Origin: Brevinematales bacterium
GTDB taxonomy: Bacteria > Spirochaetota > Brevinematia > Brevinematales > JAOACQ01
NCBI GenBank assembly: GCA_020052515.1
Contig: JAGVOW010000035.1
Location: 1-51,823, forward strand
Reading direction: 5' to 3'
DNA length: 51,823 nucleotides
Shown here: one piece after another, positions 51,702 through 51,823 of the stretch
How positions within the stretch are numbered: position 1 is the first letter of the stretch
How the letters are laid out: the number at the start of each line of letters is the position of its first letter
Notes under the pieces: generated by a model
The model's database searches: none
What the model was told of the DNA's origin: nothing
The model's input: the letters and a program-made list of their open reading frames with translations, nothing else
Position numbers and translations under genes: made by a program

Positions 51702-51823
51702 GCCTCACCCCGGCCTATCGGCCACCCCTCTCCACTGCGGCGGAGAGGGGAGTAAATTGCTCCCCCTTCTCCGTTCCGGCGGTTTCGCAACCGGAATGGA
51801 GAAGGGGGCCGGGGGGATGAGGC
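51702..51823. repeat. Composite hairpin repeat, C-run family
   Basis: The element opens with gcctcaccccggcc and closes with ggccggggggatgaggc, imperfect inverted ends. Inside are two hairpins: 51725-51750 (cccctctcc...ggagagggg) and 51762-51808 (a long stem, cccccttctcc...ggagaaggggg, with a second stem around ttccgg). It lies at the window edge and may continue. Parts are shared with 322-360 and 8140-8153. Confidence 0.75.

Noticed and set aside
51702-51823. Insertion sequence end
   Set aside because: The inverted ends are imperfect, no transposase fragment is present, and the same motifs recur as short hairpins elsewhere, so a palindromic repeat is the simpler reading.

Overview
The window is about 52 kb of chromosome from a Gram-negative (diderm) bacterium of roughly 40% G+C. 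The diderm call rests on lptB, an outer-membrane barrel of the PorV/UPF0164 type, lytic transglycosylases and a possible lipoprotein. FapA (DUF342), SpoIIE-type phosphatase, PilZ proteins, Prp next to L21/L27, and giant surface proteins with FlgD-type C-termini would suit a spirochaete-like or other deep-branching, perhaps uncultivated, lineage. No 16S rRNA gene or other decisive marker is present, so I do not name a taxon. I saw no rRNA, tRNA, CRISPR array, phage or transposase gene.

Left part (1-10.4 kb): the start of a small gene running off the left edge; then, on +, a soluble lytic transglycosylase, a retropepsin-like clan AA protein, a DUF4921 GalT/HIT-fold protein, an AEC-family permease, an iron-ADH homologue whose metal ligands look replaced, and pgeF. 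Facing these on - are three genes: a secreted TPR-like protein, a membrane-anchored TPR protein with a restriction-endonuclease-like C-terminus, and a membrane GAF protein.

Middle (10.5-29.3 kb, all -): two giant paralogous exported proteins (about 2,570 residues each) in tandem, then a PorV-like outer-membrane barrel carrying an unusual C-terminal array of five-residue TN(Y/F)xx repeats, then a phosphoglucosamine/phosphomannomutase gene. Each giant protein has a lectin-like N-terminus, about 13 repeated beta-sandwich modules, a regulatory-like and ZU5-like region, and a type 9-like FlgD-Ig C-terminal domain. This looks like a cell-surface adhesin/secretion locus and is the most interesting part of the window.

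Right part (29.6-51.8 kb) is mostly housekeeping. On - lie fapA, a 7TM-GAF-SpoIIE phosphatase, hisB, hisH, hisA and ispG in one run. On + follows rplU-prp-rpmA-dksA-mltG with a near-consensus promoter. Then come a PilZ protein, HU and rpsT (-), divergent from ruvB (+); dnaE (-); a GGDEF-PilZ diguanylate cyclase and a flippase (+); and ctpA-accD-lptB (-) behind a near-consensus promoter.

Intergenic spaces are short and hold two classes of repeated palindromes: (i) perfect or near-perfect palindromes with the core ggttaattaacc (three copies), and (ii) C-run/G-run hairpins, often paired as inverted repeats and sometimes ending in a tgaggc motif (at least six sites). Three convergent gene pairs overlap tail to tail. 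Starts were moved from the longest reading frame to an internal ATG/GTG in several genes where a Shine-Dalgarno sequence and family length agree.
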